Origin: CAVXFB01 sp963760935
GTDB lineage: Bacteria > Planctomycetota > Planctomycetia > Pirellulales > Thermoguttaceae
DNA length: 64,000 nucleotides
Direction: 5' to 3'
Assembly (NCBI GenBank): GCA_963760935.1
Contig: CAVXFB010000006.1
Location: forward strand, 744,001-808,000
Below, one piece after another: positions 18,587-33,048 of this stretch (the stretch's first letter is position 1; each line of letters opens with the position of its first letter). The translations under genes were made by a program, and so were the position numbers. The notes beneath the pieces were generated by a model that had not been told where the DNA came from, ran no database searches, and worked only from the letters and a program-made list of their open reading frames with translations.

Positions 18587-20146
18587 ATGCACATCGGACT
18601 CTGCTTGTCGTCGCTTTGCTTGGCGGGTTTGCTGTTCTTGCCCACGCCGGGTTGGGCTGACCCGAATGTCGGCGAGGCGGCGACATCCCAAAAATTGGAC
18701 CCGAACGCTCAGAATAAAGAGGCCGCTAAGAAGGACGACGCCAAGAAACCCGCCGGCACGATCCCGGATGCCAAGGAAAGGCCGATCATCACGAAGAATA
18801 CGGTGACGATTGCCGGCCAGCGCGTTAGCTACGTCGCCGAGACCGGGATGCTGCCGCTCTTGAAATCCGACGGCACTTCGCGGGCGTCGGTCTTCTACGT
18901 CGCGTACATGAAGCAGGACGCGGGCAGCATGGAAACTCGACCGGTGACCTTTTGCTTCAACGGCGGTCCGGGCTCGGCGTCCGTGTGGTTGCACCTCGGT
19001 GCGTTGGGACCACGGCGAGTCAAATTAAGCGAACCCGGTGCTTCGCAGCCTGCCCCGTTCGGCTTGGTGGACAACGAGTTCTCCATTCTGCACGCCACCG
19101 ATTTGGTTTTCATCGATCCGGTGGCCACGGGGTACAGTCGGCCCGCCGATGAGATCAAGGCCGAGCAGTTCTTCGGCGAATCGCCGGACATCGATTCGGT
19201 AGGCGAGTTCATTCGGCTTTGGACTACGCGGCACGAGCGATGGCTTTCGCCGAAATATCTTTGCGGCGAGAGTTACGGCGTGTTCCGCGCCGCCGGATTG
19301 GCCCATCACCTGCATTCGCGGTACGCAATGAGCTTGAACGGATTGATCTTTCTGTCGGGCCTCCTCGACCTTACCGGCCTAGACAGCCTGTCCGGCCAGG
19401 TTTTCCTGCCGGCCTATACGGCTGCGGCGCATTACCACAAGAAGTTGCCGCCCGACCTGCAGGCCGACTTGCCCAAGGCGCTGGTCGAAGCCCGCGAGTT
19501 CATGCGGACCGAGTATGCGTCGGCGTTGTTTCAGGGCGCGTCGATCGCGGCTGACGAGCGTGCGCGGGTGGTGGCGAAACTCTCGCGTCTTACCGGGTTG
19601 TCGGCGCGGGTGGTCGAGGAAAACAATTTGCGCATCAAAAGCGAGGTTTTTCGCAAGGAGTTGCTCCGCGACGAAGGGCTGATCCTCGGCCGTTTCGACG
19701 CCCGCATCACCGGCCGCGACGCCAATCCTGCCTCGCGGTATCCGGAGTTTGATCCCTCGCTGTCCACGATTGACGGCGCTTTTGCGGCCGCCATGAATGC
19801 GTACGTGCGACGAGAGTTGAAGTTCTATGACGATCTGCCTTATGGGCTGCTCACCTCGGTTCACCCGTGGAAGTACAATCGCGAAGATAATCCAAGCGTG
19901 ACGCACGAGTTCGCGTCCGCGATGAAAGAAACTCCGCATCTTCGGGTGTTGGTCTTGAACGGCCAGTGCGACCTGGCATGTCCCGTGGACGTCATTCGCT
20001 ACGACATCGAGCATGTGAAGCTCGATCCGGTCCATCGCCGCAACATCACGTACGTGGAATACGAGTCCGGGCACATGATGTACCTCAACCCGCCCGATCT
20101 GCGGAAAATGCAGAAAGACATCGAGCGATTTCTCCAGCCGCGCTAA
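18587..20146 (+). CDS. Secreted serine carboxypeptidase, peptidase family S10
   Basis: 519 aa. The start at 18587 is chosen because it opens a signal peptide (MHIGLCLSSLCLAGLLFLPT) preceded by AAGAGAGG; the longer frame has no such sense. A low-complexity Lys/Asp/Ala linker follows (about 40-65). S10 landmarks are FNGGPGSASVWLHLG, nucleophile Ser229 in GESYG, Asp462 in NGQCDLACP and His496 in ESGHMMYL, the full catalytic triad. The family removes C-terminal residues from peptides at acidic pH; here it is probably exported. It stands alone. Confidence 0.92.
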   Translation: MHIGLCLSSLCLAGLLFLPTPGWADPNVGEAATSQKLDPNAQNKEAAKKDDAKKPAGTIPDAKERPIITKNTVTIAGQRVSYVAETGMLPLLKSDGTSRASVFYVAYMKQDAGSMETRPVTFCFNGGPGSASVWLHLGALGPRRVKLSEPGASQPAPFGLVDNEFSILHATDLVFIDPVATGYSRPADEIKAEQFFGESPDIDSVGEFIRLWTTRHERWLSPKYLCGESYGVFRAAGLAHHLHSRYAMSLNGLIFLSGLLDLTGLDSLSGQVFLPAYTAAAHYHKKLPPDLQADLPKALVEAREFMRTEYASALFQGASIAADERARVVAKLSRLTGLSARVVEENNLRIKSEVFRKELLRDEGLILGRFDARITGRDANPASRYPEFDPSLSTIDGAFAAAMNAYVRRELKFYDDLPYGLLTSVHPWKYNREDNPSVTHEFASAMKETPHLRVLVLNGQCDLACPVDVIRYDIEHVKLDPVHRRNITYVEYESGHMMYLNPPDLRKMQKDIERFLQPR

Positions 20147-20606
20147 ATTGAGTTGCGTGATTTCAGGAGATCTGCATCAGCCCTGCAGGGGCGGCAGTGA
20201 CCCAGAGATGGCGTCGTTGTCCGCCATCCGGGGCTATCGTTGGTGTTGTTCTCGTGATCCAGGGCGCGCGCCCCGGCTATTGGCTATCGCCACTTTGCGG
20301 CTGCCTGTTCCGTCGTGAGATTTTCTCCCGGAATCACGAAAGGGGATTTAGAAACCTCTGGTTCCGCGTAATGGTTTTACACTCTAGGGCCTGGAGCTGA
20401 TGGCGGGAAGAGGGCTGGTTATGCCGACCAGATCGGCGTCGTGGACATATCGATAGTGGTAAGCGCCGGTGACACCTACCACGACCATCAATAACTCAAT
20501 CGTTTCCTCGTAATCCCACAATGTCACCCATTTCTAGCGATTGGCGATTGGCCACACCCCAGACAGCGGACCTCCGTGTCCGTTGTCTCCGGTGATTGAA
20601 CGACGG
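20147..20606. other. Intergenic with repeat-like and debris sequence
   Basis: 460 bases. The start (CATCAGCCCTGCAGGGGCGGC near 20174) resembles the opening of small dispersed planctomycete intergenic repeats. A minus-strand stretch at about 20395-20535 has a coding look (WVTLWDYEETIELL...) but no start or family. No gene is called. Confidence 0.3.
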
Positions 20607-20831
20607 TCAGTTATTAGACGGATCGCGGCGAACCTTCCGTCCAAGCTTCACCGTCACGGCATTGGCGTTGGCGGTATAAATCCCCGGCTGGTCGGCCGAC
20701 AGACAACGGCCACTCGCCCACTGCCGCAGCCGCTCCACCGACTCGTGCGCCGTCCGGGCCACAGGCACCACGTTCTGGGCTGCTTCGACCAGTGGCACGT
20801 CCAACAGGGCCGCCAAGCGGCAACAAGCTCT
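20607..20831 (-). pseudogene. C-terminal part of an uncharacterised protein, truncated at a recombinase repeat
   Basis: The frame reads LAALLDVPLVEAAQNVVPVA, TAHESVERLRQWASGRCLSA and ends KLGRKVRRDPSNN. Going upstream it runs straight into a TAA that belongs to the TTATGTGGCGTC repeat at 20832. The N-terminus is therefore missing, apparently removed or displaced by the element next to it. The sequence has the helical, R/W-rich look of C-terminal tails in planctomycete mobile-element proteins. Function unknown. Confidence 0.45.
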
Positions 20832-20912
20832 TTATGTGGCGTCGTCAGTTATGTGGCGTCCGGCAAGAGTGCTCGGCAAACTTCGGACGTTCCTGTGTTG
20901 GACGCCACATAA
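20832..20912. repeat. Short direct and inverted repeats at the edge of a recombinase element
   Basis: TTATGTGGCGTC occurs at 20832-20843 and again at 20849-20860. Its inverse complement GACGCCACATAA lies at 20901-20912, 10 bases past the recombinase stop. Counting one more base, the inner pair is a 13-bp inverted repeat with a 38-base centre. Such arrangements fit recombination or terminal sites of tyrosine-recombinase elements. The exact role is inferred. Confidence 0.6.
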
Positions 20913-20921
20913 TTTCATGCT

Positions 20922-21515
20922 TCACAGCGTCCGCAGGAACTCCATTAGCTCTGGATCCTTACGCCAAGGTTTTTTCGGTTTGCCATCAGTGATTTCGCAG
21001 TTCAGGAGTGCCTTGGCCTTCATTTCCAAATCAACCTCTGCATAGATGTTGGTGGTGGTGAGCCATACATGACCTAGCCACGCTCGAATTGTGTTGATGT
21101 CCACGCCTGCGCGAAGGAGGTGCGTGGCGGTCGTGTGGCGGATCGTGTGAGGACTCACGCGTTTCTTCGCCATCGACGATAGTTTGGTTGCCACGCGGGT
21201 AGCGTACCGTTCCACCAGCGCGTGAATGCCAAATCGCGTTAGCGGTTGTTTGCGACGGTTGAGAAAGAGGAGCTGAGATGCGGTTCGATGTCCAACGAGA
21301 GGTCGCAACTCGTCAACCGTTCTTGGCCATAGTGGACAGCGGCGGAGCTTGTTCCCCTTCCCGCGCAGGACAACGGAAGAAGCATCCCGGCTGGATGCGC
21401 CGAGGTCCATGTCGCCGATTTGCACTTGTGCCACCTCGTTCGCTCGTGCGCCGGTATTGTATAGGAATAGAAGCACGGCATGATCCCGGTGGCCTTGCCC
21501 ATATGACTCGGCGTA
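20922..21515 (-). pseudogene. Tyrosine recombinase, catalytic domain only
   Basis: The frame contains the C-terminal catalytic domain of a XerC/XerD-like phage integrase. The first Arg is in LFLYNTGARANEVAQ, HxxR in SPHTIRHTTATHLLRAG, the later H/W region is GHVWLTTTNIYAEVD and the nucleophile is Y of IYAEVD, followed by LEMKAKAL. The N-terminal SAM-like core-binding domain is absent; the frame opens at 21515 just after a stop. It lies between hemW (divergent) and the TTATGTGGCGTC repeats. It is best read as a truncated mobile-element integrase; activity is doubtful. Confidence 0.7.
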
Positions 21516-21608
21516 TCATATCCGGGGGGTGCTTGAAGCGATTGATGAGGAAGATCGCTCCGGTTATGCTCACGATTGCTTGACAAAATCACATTTGCTG
21601 CGAACAAC

Positions 21609-22852
21609 ATGCAGGCCCCTCCGCAACCACCCATCGGCCTTTATGTGCACGTGCCCTTCTGCGCGAGCAAGTGCGCGTATTGCGATTTTGCATCGCACGC
21701 GGGGCGTGAGGCGGATATCCCGCGCTATGTGGATGCCGTCGTTCAGGAAATAACACGCCGCGGCGCAGAAACGGGCCATCCGAGCGTCGATACGATTTTC
21801 CTGGGTGGGGGTACGCCCTCGGTTCTCGGCCAACTCGAGGTAATACGCATCCTGGATGCTCTGTTTGAGGCATTCACAATTGAACAGCGCCGAGATCACC
21901 TGCGAATGCAACCCGGGAACGCTCACAACGCCCTTGGTCCATGCGCTCAACAAAGCGGGCGTCAACCGGTTGTCCCTGGGCGTGCAGGCAAAGCAGATGC
22001 GTCTCTTGCGGCTGCTCGGCAGGATCCACGATTGGGACGAAGTGATCGCGTCCGTGGAAATTGCGCAAGGCGGGCTTTGACAATATCAACCTGGACCTGA
22101 TGTTCGGCCTGCCCGGCGGCGGAAGAGGTGACAGGTACCTTTTGCCGGAATGGCCCTCGACCAACCTTCGGTCGGTGCCCAGCTTCGCACAAACGGTTCC
22201 TGACACCTTGCCCGCACAAACCGTTGCGGATTGGCGGGAAACGCTGGAGGCCGCGATGGCGCTCTTGCCCACGCATCTCTCCTGCTACGGTCTGATTGTT
22301 GAGGAAGGAACGCCAATCTGCCGCGATATCACGGCGGGGAAGCTGGCTCTTCCCGATGAGGAAATTGATCGCGAAATGTACGAGCTTGCGCGGCAGACGC
22401 TGGCGGAGCACGGCTTTCATCAATACGAAATCAGTAATTTTGCCCGCGAGGGGTACGAATGCCGGCACAGTATCGGCTGCTGGGCGCGCGTGCCGTACCT
22501 TGGCTTCGGCTGCGCGGCACACAGCTTTTTCGACGAGTGCCGAACGATGAACCCATCAACGCTTGATGCGTACTTGGCAGGTGAACAACCGAAGACCGAG
22601 CAAATATCAAAGGAAGAAGCCCGGTTTGAGAGCATGATGCTGGGCCTGCGCATGACACGCGGCGTCAACGATGCTGAGTTCACTCGCATGCACGGGATGA
22701 GTATCCGCGCGGCGTTCGGCGAAAGACTAGATAAGCCGATCGCCGCCGGGCTGCTTCAGTGGCACGAAGATGCTCTATCGGCATCGGAATCGTTACGGCT
22801 TACTCGCCTCGGCATGGATCTGCAAAACAGCGTGCTTGTCGATCTCATGTAA
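21609..22852 (+). pseudogene. hemW: Radical SAM coproporphyrinogen III oxidase-like HemW, two frame breaks plus an insertion
   Basis: ATG 21609 starts MQAPPQPPIGLYVHVPFCAS. The radical SAM cluster CASKCAYC is followed by the GGGTPS motif. The frame breaks near 21890 (after FEAFTIEQ) and continues one frame over as AEITCECNPGTL. It breaks again near 22066 (VEIA, then RKAGFDNINLDLMFGLP). The second break is repaired by one CG (GCGCGCAAG for GCGCAAG). Within FGLP/QTVADW there is an extra 33 codons from a palindromic element (see 22116-22208). The rest (EISNFAREGYECRH, LGFGCAAHSFF) is normal. HemW is a heme-trafficking radical SAM protein. Confidence 0.85.
22116..22208 (+). repeat. Palindromic element inserted in frame in hemW
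   Basis: Ends AGGTGACAGGTACC (22126-22139) and GGTTCCTGACACCT (22195-22208) are imperfect inverted repeats around an inner hairpin (CGACCAACCTTCGGTCG). The 6-mer TGCCCG lies directly before (22110-22115) and after (22209-22214). Deleting 99 bp including one TGCCCG restores TTC GGC CTG CCC GCA CAA ACC, that is FGLPAQT, the normal HemW sequence. The core (TTTGCCGGAAxGGCCC ... CTTCGCACAAA) matches the elements in uvrA and at 62530. Confidence 0.8.
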
Positions 22853-22873
22853 CACGAAAGCGAGAAACAAAAC

Positions 22874-22902
22874 AACCCGTTGACAACGGCTGTCAACAGG
22901 TT
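22874..22902 (-). terminator. Rho-independent terminator of tRNA-Ala
   Basis: A 12-bp stem (AACCCGTTGACA, 22874-22885, against 22891-22902, one mismatch) with a 5-base loop. Read on the minus strand it is followed by GTTTTGTTT, so it terminates the tRNA transcript. On the plus strand it may also end hemW. Confidence 0.65.
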
Positions 22903-22910
22903 GCTTGAAG

Positions 22911-22983
22911 TGGAGCCGACCGGGATCGAACCGGCAACCTCCTGGATGCAAACCAGGCGCTCTCCCAACTGAGCTACGGCCCC
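22911..22983 (-). tRNA. tRNA-Ala (anticodon UGC)
   Basis: The minus strand folds into a 73-nt cloverleaf. The acceptor is GGGGCCG/CGGCTCC with the G3-U70 pair that identifies alanine tRNA. The D arm contains AGCTCAGTTGGGAGAG, the anticodon arm is CTGGT-TTGCA-TCCAG with anticodon TGC, and the T arm is CCGGTTCGATCCCGG. The discriminator is A and no CCA is encoded. Confidence 0.97.
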
Positions 22984-22995
22984 GATAACTTATCG

Positions 22996-23001
22996 AGTAT
23001 A
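22996..23001 (-). promoter_or_regulatory. Probable -10 box of tRNA-Ala
   Basis: TATACT on the minus strand lies 12 bases upstream of the tRNA 5' end. The expected -35 position (17 bases further) reads TTCTCA, a weak match. Positions 23002-23225 hold no recognisable gene. Confidence 0.45.
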
Positions 23002-23225
23002 CCTTTCGATTGGCCGTCTGAGAAGGCATTGCAGCCGGTGGGGGCAGTAACGGGTAATGGCGGATTGTCCGGCGACCGCAAAATGCCAGATTGGTTTAGC
23101 GGCCGAGGCAACGTTGGCCCTGCGGCAAAGCCGCCGTGCCGGCGGCAGCTAAACAGCATGGCTCATCCAGCTTGACCACACCACAGAAAACTACTGCTTC
23201 CCGGCCGGCTGGAGGCCGAGAGGAC

Positions 23226-24100
23226 TCACTCAGCCGCTCGCCGGTCATCCTTTGGCGATGCCCGGCCCGTGCTACCCTGCACGGCCGAGAGATGCTCGCG
23301 GAGGAATTGTTTCAGGTCGCCCCGGGCCAAGTCGTCGAGGTTGCGAAACTTCAGCCGGATGTCGTCGCGGTCGGGGCGCTGCCCGTCGAGCTCGGGATTG
23401 TGGCCCAACCCGGTGATCTGTCCCAGGGCGAAGCGCCCTTTGGGTCCCATCAAGTGCAGGTAGACGGCGTCGCGCTTCTTTGTCTGCACGGCCGCCCACG
23501 GAGCGTGCCGCTCGGGCACGTAGACTGGCACCACCTGTTTATTATTCCATAAGAACTGCCCCTGCGGCGCAACCTCGGCCAGCAGTTCCATGAGGTCTTC
23601 CAGAACGTCCACGTCCCAATAGATCTTCTTGCCGATGGCAAAACCCTTGCGGGCGAAGTGCCAGGTGCGGCCGAGTTGTTTCCAGGGCTGGAGAATGTCG
23701 GACTTGGCGTGTACCTTCTCAGCGAACTTGGCAAAGCCGGCCACGGCGCGGTCGAGGAACTCCCAAAACTCCTTGCGATCGATTTCTTCGTAGCTGTGCA
23801 CGCGAAGCTCGACTTCCTGCCAAGGGCCGCGGAGGTTCTTGCATCGCACGCGCGGCTCGGTGCCGTAGAGCGGCAGCTCGGGCATATCGTTCAACGGCTT
23901 CAGGTCTAGCTTGTCGACTAATTCATCGCGTTCAAACGTGTGCCGCGCCGTGCGAAACTTCATCTTCAGCAGCCACTGCTCGCCGGTGATGGCGTGGAAG
24001 AACCAACCGTCCGACTTTTTGGCAGCGCGAATCTCCACGACGCTTCGCGACTCCCATTCGGTTTCGGCGAACAGGCCGTTTTCCGCGCCTCCCTTTCTCG
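23226..24100 (-). pseudogene. uvrA: Tandem UvrA, C-terminal planctomycete-type extension (third frame segment)
   Basis: This segment continues the uvrA protein after a frame break near 24095. It begins GLFAETEWESRSVVEI and carries an extra domain of about 280 residues absent from ordinary UvrA: KKSDGWFFHAITGEQWLLKM, RHTFERDELVDKLDLKPLND, GPWQEVELRVHSYEEID, FARKGFAIGKKIYWDVDVLE and HLMGPKGRFALGQITGLGHN. I recognise this tail as typical of planctomycete tandem UvrA proteins. Its biochemical role is unknown. The gene ends TGA at 23226-23228. Confidence 0.75.
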
Positions 24101-25198
24101 GTGTGCTGCTCAATTCGGTCGACAACCTCGGCCAGGATGCGTCCGTCCCAGCAGCATGGACTTCCGGTGCGGCCCACGCGATCGACCGTGTGCCAATGCC
24201 GGCCGTTGATTTGCCACGGCATGCCTGCGTCGCGGCCAACTTCCGTGATGTCGCGGTCCCCCTGCCGGGCCGCGAATTCGGCGGCGAAGTCGAACGGCTT
24301 ACGCTCGACAAACGGTCCGGCAGCCAACACGGGCGCCAGGGCCTTGGCGGTGTGCGAGGTGTACTCTCCAACACGCGGCACATCTGCCTTGGCCAAACGA
24401 CTCTTGTCATTCCCGCGCCCCCCGTCCGGCGTTCCCCGCCCCTCGACAATCTCCTCGGGCGTGCCCGCCGCCACGACGTGGCCGCCTTCCTCGCCGGCCT
24501 CGGGGCCAAGATCGATCACCCAGTCGGCGGTCTTAATGACGTCGAGATTGTGCTCGATCACTACGACCGTGTTGCCGAGATCGACAAGCCGGTTGAGCAC
24601 GTCGAGCAGCTTGGCCAGATCGTCGAAATGCAGCCCGGTGGTTGGCTCGTCGAGCAGATAGAGCGTTCGACCGGTGTCCGGCCGCGCGAGTTCGGCGGCC
24701 AGCTTGACGCGTTGCGCCTCGCCACCGGAAAGCGTGGGGGCCGGTTGGCCGAGCGTAATGTAGTCCAGCCCGACGTCGCACAGCATTTCCAGCGGTCGGC
24801 GGATCTTGGGGATGTTCTCAAACAGCCGCACCGCCTCGGCGCATGACATATCGAGCACATCGGCGATCGAACGGCCATGGTAGCAGACGGCCAGTGTTTC
24901 CGGATTGTAGCGGTGGCCGTGGCACGTGTCACATTCGACCCACACATCCGGCAAAAAATGCATCTCGATGCGAAGCTGCCCATTGCCCTCGCACTTCTCG
25001 CACCGCCCGCCCGGCACGTTGAAGCTGAACCGGCGCGGCGTGTACCCGCGGAGTTTCGATTCGGGGAGTTGGGCGTAGAGCGAGCGAATCAGATCAAACA
25101 CGCCGGTGAACGTGGCGGGATTGGAGGTTGGCGTCTGTCCGAGCGGTTGCTGATCGACGCGGATCACCTTGTTAATCAGTTCGACGCCGTGGATGGCA

Positions 25199-30511
<5,313 letters not shown>

Positions 30512-30826
30512 TAACTGACTGTGGCGTGAAGTGTGCGGCGGATCAAAACACGTAATTGTATCAGAATCTGCCTGTGAGAAGCGGTGGTTGCCGACAGCGA
30601 AGCGGGCATTGGGAGGATGGCAGGGGATAGCGGCAAGCGGCCATGTCTGGCGTGGAACGCGCGTTAAGGTTTGCGCACATCGCCCATATGCCAGCGGTGT
30701 CGAAAAACCATGCCGTTACAACTAATGCCACCGACAAATCCAGCCGATCCGTTAAAAGCGTGACTATCGTTACAGGTGGTAAAGTCGCTTCAGGCGACAG
30801 ACTTCATGCGACTTCAGGGGGGATTC
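30512..30826. other. Intergenic between divergent uvrA and BBP7 gene
   Basis: 315 bases with no gene recognised. Promoters for uvrA (minus) and the BBP7 gene (plus) should lie here. No convincing box pair is seen. Confidence 0.45.
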
Positions 30827-32227
30827 ATGATCACTGCAATTGGGCGGGTATGCGCTCTCGGTATCCTGGTTGGCGTCGGGAGCATGTTGGTTGGCGTGAA
30901 CGGGGCGTCGGCCGCCAACGCTCCGGGAAAATTGTTGCCCACCCCGGCCGGACAGGCGGCGGCCGAATCGTCGGCTACCGAGCGGTTGCCCGCGCCAATG
31001 GCCGAGCGATCGTCGGCGTCCTACGCTGACGAAGGACCGGCGGAATATGACGACGCAGCTTGTGCAGATTGTGGTGGTGACTTCTGCAACGTATGCAGCC
31101 CACCGGGTCGATTCTGGCTACGCGGCGATTACCTGGCTTGGTGGACCAGCGGGCAGTCGCTGCCGCCGTTGGTGACCACCAGTCCGCAGGGGACGTCCCG
31201 TGACGCGGCCGGCGTTTTGCCGAACGCCACGGTTCTCTACGGCATGAGCACCGTGAACAGCGATGCCCACTCCGGGTTCCGAGCTACCCTTGGCATGTGG
31301 CTCGACGCATGCCATGTCTGGGGGGTCGAGTTCGACTACTTCAACATCGGTGAACGGGGCAGTAGCTTTTCCGAGAGCTCAATCGGCGATCCAATCCTCG
31401 CAAGGCCGTTTTTCAACGTGGAGACCAACCAGCAGGCCAGCGAACTAACGGCATATCGCGGTATCGCCGAAGGAACGCTCTCGGCCGAAGCTCGCGACTA
31501 TTTCCATTCGGCCGGAGTGACGCTCACCCGTAATCTCTGCAATGGGTGCGGGGGCTGCGATTCCTGCGGTGATGCGTGTGGTGATGCGTGCGGCGATGCT
31601 TGCTGCCCCGAATTGTTCTGTTGCCGAACCGACCTGTTGGTTGGATTCCGCTACTACAACCTGAGCGATCGTGTGAGCGTATATGAGACCGTGCGGGATG
31701 CGAATCCCGACAGCCCCATCGTCGACACGGTCTTCGACATCAAGGACAGCTTTGCGGCGCGGAACAATTTCTATGGTGCCGACCTCGGTCTGCGAACCAA
31801 GATTTTCCGCGGCCGGTTTTCGGTGGATTTGCTCACCAAAGTGGCGATCGGAAACAATCACGAGACCGTCGTGATCAACGGCCAAACCGCCGTGACCGTT
31901 CCTGGACAGCTAACGCAGTTGTACGGCGCCGGAATCCTCGCTGGGCCAACCAACACCGGCACCTACCAACGCGACGTCTTTACGATGATCCCGCAACTTG
32001 GGATCGAACTTGGCTACCAGGTGAGCTGCCATTTGCGGGCTTATGTGGGCTACAACGTCCTCTTCTGGGGATGCGTCTCGCGAGCCGGCGATCAGATCGA
32101 CCTGAATCTCGATCCGCGCAATTTCCCGCCGACCACCGAAGGCGGATTGCCCTTCCCGGCGTTCGCAGGCAAGACGGATTGCTACTGGGCACAAGGAATC
32201 AACGTGGGCGGGGAGTTCCGATTCTAA
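30827..32227 (+). CDS. BBP7 family outer-membrane beta-barrel protein
   Basis: 466 aa. ATG 30827 follows AGGGGGG and opens a signal peptide (MITAIGRVCALGILVGVGSM... to ASA). Near residue 85 is a Cys-rich patch followed by CSPPGRFWLRGDYLAWWTSG, the signature of planctomycete BBP7 barrels. The C-terminal half alternates in a beta-barrel pattern and ends in Phe (NVGGEFRF), typical of outer-membrane insertion. An internal loop repeats GDACGDACGDACC with nearby CNGCGGCDSC, an unusual run of cysteines. Function unknown; porin or surface role inferred. Confidence 0.85.
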   Translation: MITAIGRVCALGILVGVGSMLVGVNGASAANAPGKLLPTPAGQAAAESSATERLPAPMAERSSASYADEGPAEYDDAACADCGGDFCNVCSPPGRFWLRGDYLAWWTSGQSLPPLVTTSPQGTSRDAAGVLPNATVLYGMSTVNSDAHSGFRATLGMWLDACHVWGVEFDYFNIGERGSSFSESSIGDPILARPFFNVETNQQASELTAYRGIAEGTLSAEARDYFHSAGVTLTRNLCNGCGGCDSCGDACGDACGDACCPELFCCRTDLLVGFRYYNLSDRVSVYETVRDANPDSPIVDTVFDIKDSFAARNNFYGADLGLRTKIFRGRFSVDLLTKVAIGNNHETVVINGQTAVTVPGQLTQLYGAGILAGPTNTGTYQRDVFTMIPQLGIELGYQVSCHLRAYVGYNVLFWGCVSRAGDQIDLNLDPRNFPPTTEGGLPFPAFAGKTDCYWAQGINVGGEFRF

Positions 32228-32248
32228 GCATTTCGCTTCCCACGCAAA

Positions 32249-32293
32249 GCAAAGGCACGAAGGGCACGTTCCTCCGTGCCTTTGCCATTTTTT
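32249..32293 (+). terminator. Rho-independent terminator after BBP7 gene
   Basis: Stem GCAAAGGCACG (32249-32259) pairs perfectly with CGTGCCTTTGC (32275-32285), and a run of six T follows at 32288-32293. Confidence 0.85.
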
Positions 32294-32376
32294 ATGGCTG
32301 CAGAATGGGATCCTCGAACCGTGGGGACCGCATTCAGCGCCTGAATGAGGCTGTGTCGACAATGCCTGGAATTGCT

Positions 32377-32397
32377 GTCAGGCAAGGGTTGCCTGAC
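32377..32397. repeat. Perfect small palindrome between convergent genes
   Basis: GTCAGGCAA, a GGG loop, then TTGCCTGAC. It sits between the BBP7 gene and the convergent Nudix gene. It could be a transcript-end hairpin for the Nudix side, though no T-run follows, or a small repeat. Confidence 0.4.
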
Positions 32398-32421
32398 GTA
32401 TGCGCACTCTCACGTCTGCGG

Positions 32422-32973
32422 TCAGGCCCGAGCCTCATCGTCCCGGCATCGCTGGGCGAAGTATAGCCCCGCGAAGATCTTCGGATCGACCATGATGCCC
32501 TGGCGGCGCTTGGCGTCGAGCCATGTCTCCACTTCACTTAGCGGAACAATGTGCGTCTGTATATCCTCGGAATCGTCACCGCCGCCCGTTCCGACGCGGC
32601 GGACGTTGCGAGCCAGCAGCAGCGCGTAACGCTCGCTCGAAAGGCCGGCCGAACTTGGCCCTTCGACTAGCTCTTCCATACTGTCCGCCACACAGCCGGT
32701 CTCTTCGAGCAGTTCACGCCGTGCCGCTTCAGCCAGTGCCTCATGCTCGCTGCCCACGACGTCGCCCACCAAGCCGGCCGGCAACTCGATGACACGGCAG
32801 TCCAATGGCACGCGGTACTGCTCGACCATCACGAGCTGCCCGTCTCCGGTGACGGGAATAATCACCACGGCCCCCGACGAATTGACGCGTTCGACCCATT
32901 CCCAGCCCCGTCGAGCGACCAGTCGAGCAAATTGGCCTTCGGCCAATACCTTCCGTGGCAGGGGGGGCGTCAT
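32422..32973 (-). CDS. Nudix hydrolase, ADP-ribose pyrophosphatase-like
   Basis: 183 aa with the Nudix box core EALAEAARRELLEETGC preceded by IELPAGLVGD; the box loop is two residues longer than the strict consensus. N-terminal strands (GAVVIIPVTGDGQLVMVEQY) match the ADP-ribose/NUDT5-like subgroup, which hydrolyses nucleoside diphosphates linked to another group. The Glu pair of REx2EE for Mg2+ binding is present. Substrate is not determined by sequence alone. It lies alone, 75 bases downstream of the PEP-CTERM gene on the same strand. Confidence 0.88.
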   Translation of the reverse strand: MTPPLPRKVLAEGQFARLVARRGWEWVERVNSSGAVVIIPVTGDGQLVMVEQYRVPLDCRVIELPAGLVGDVVGSEHEALAEAARRELLEETGCVADSMEELVEGPSSAGLSSERYALLLARNVRRVGTGGGDDSEDIQTHIVPLSEVETWLDAKRRQGIMVDPKIFAGLYFAQRCRDDEARA

Positions 32974-33048
32974 AGCGACAAGTGGTCAAGGAACAGAAAT
33001 GCGACGCGACCCACGCGGCCGAGCCATCGATCACGATATGCTCGGTGT

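Noticed and set aside
20832..20912. CRISPR-like repeat spacing
   Set aside because: Only two direct copies 5 bases apart and one inverted copy; no regular spacers and no cas genes.
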